A stretch of DNA of 6,395 nucleotides. Source: Haloarcula sp. (GTDB lineage Archaea > Halobacteriota > Halobacteria > Halobacteriales > Haloarculaceae). Position 1 is the stretch's first letter. Every line of letters starts with the position of its first letter. A program made the translations under genes and the position numbers. The DNA is taken from positions 1 to 6,395 of the forward strand of contig JAQCNK010000175.1 of assembly GCA_028275075.1 (NCBI GenBank). The letters are read 5' to 3'. Shown in pieces: positions 6,247 to 6,395 of this stretch. The notes beneath the pieces were generated by a model, which was given only the letters and a program-made list of their open reading frames with translations, did not search any database and had not been told where the DNA came from.

Positions 6247-6395
6247 CGTGACTCGATGGAAACGCTGCTACTCCATGAGAGCGTGAAACAAGATATGGGG
6301 CGCAAGAGACCGAACGCGATTCCGTGCCTCAGAGCACGTGGGAGTGACTGGTCCGTGTGCGAAAGAAGCCGAGTCATGGGCGTTACAGCCCGGGT
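6247..6395. other. Unassigned DNA at the window edge
   Basis: No recognisable gene is seen. One + frame is open from 6154 to the window end and contains ATG at 6256, but its product is basic, Arg-rich and without motifs, and much of it overlies the palindromes, so I do not call it coding. Minor hairpins occur: CTC-ATGGA / TCCAT-GAG with one bulge (6252-6279), CGTGC / GCACG (6323-6338) and GGGC / GCCC (6378-6391). These could continue the structured element. Confidence 0.35.

Noticed and set aside
6154..6395. Open + strand frame reaching the window edge, with ATG at 6256.
   Set aside because: The product is Arg-rich, basic and without motifs, much of it covers perfect palindromes, and it lacks the acidic composition of neighbouring genes. 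More downstream sequence would be needed to judge it.
1..6395. CRISPR arrays, tRNA or rRNA genes, and long direct repeats.
   Set aside because: No regularly spaced repeats, cloverleaf sequences or rRNA signatures were seen by eye on either strand. The three-way junction at 6182-6246 lacks tRNA consensus bases.

Overview
The window looks like a haloarchaeal chromosome or megaplasmid segment. It is GC-rich, its soluble proteins are rich in Asp and Glu, one gene has a leaderless-type TATA promoter, and its membrane-protein families (DUF3592, DUF6159, ABC-2-type permease) are common in Halobacteria. The species cannot be named from the sequence.

Layout, left to right. (1) Bases 1-743, + strand: the C-terminal 246 residues of a cytochrome P450 that enters from outside the window. 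(2) Bases 769 to about 1091, - strand: a decayed short-chain dehydrogenase/reductase (SDR) remnant with no N-terminal half, a one-residue deletion in its YxxxK motif and a -1 frameshift. (3) Bases 1180-2151, + strand: a five-helix DUF3592 membrane protein behind a clear TATA-like promoter. (4) Bases 2152-2599: an intergenic scar holding the zinc-ribbon N-terminus of an IS1595-type transposase (- strand) and several inverted repeats. (5) Bases 2600-3484, + strand: a six-helix DUF6159 membrane protein. (6) Bases 3521-6008, + strand: an ABC transporter operon, permease then ATPase, with 10 bp between them and a good Shine-Dalgarno match at the junction. (7) Bases 6012-6062: 16 codons of what appears to be the operon's next gene, ending abruptly. 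(8) Bases 6063-6395: no recognisable gene, but a 65-bp sequence that can fold as a perfect three-way junction (6182-6246), reminiscent of IS200/IS605-type ends.

Functionally, the clearest unit is the ABC exporter. The 549-residue permease appears to be built from two related halves, and its ATPase partner has all the usual nucleotide-binding motifs. The substrate is unknown. The lost third gene would probably have been another membrane component. The rest is accessory DNA showing repeated decay: an SDR pseudogene, a transposase stub, a broken operon end and several palindromes. I found no convincing wholly new system. The points most worth checking are the three-way-junction element beside the truncated operon, the internal duplication of the permease, and the palindrome cluster around the transposase scar.
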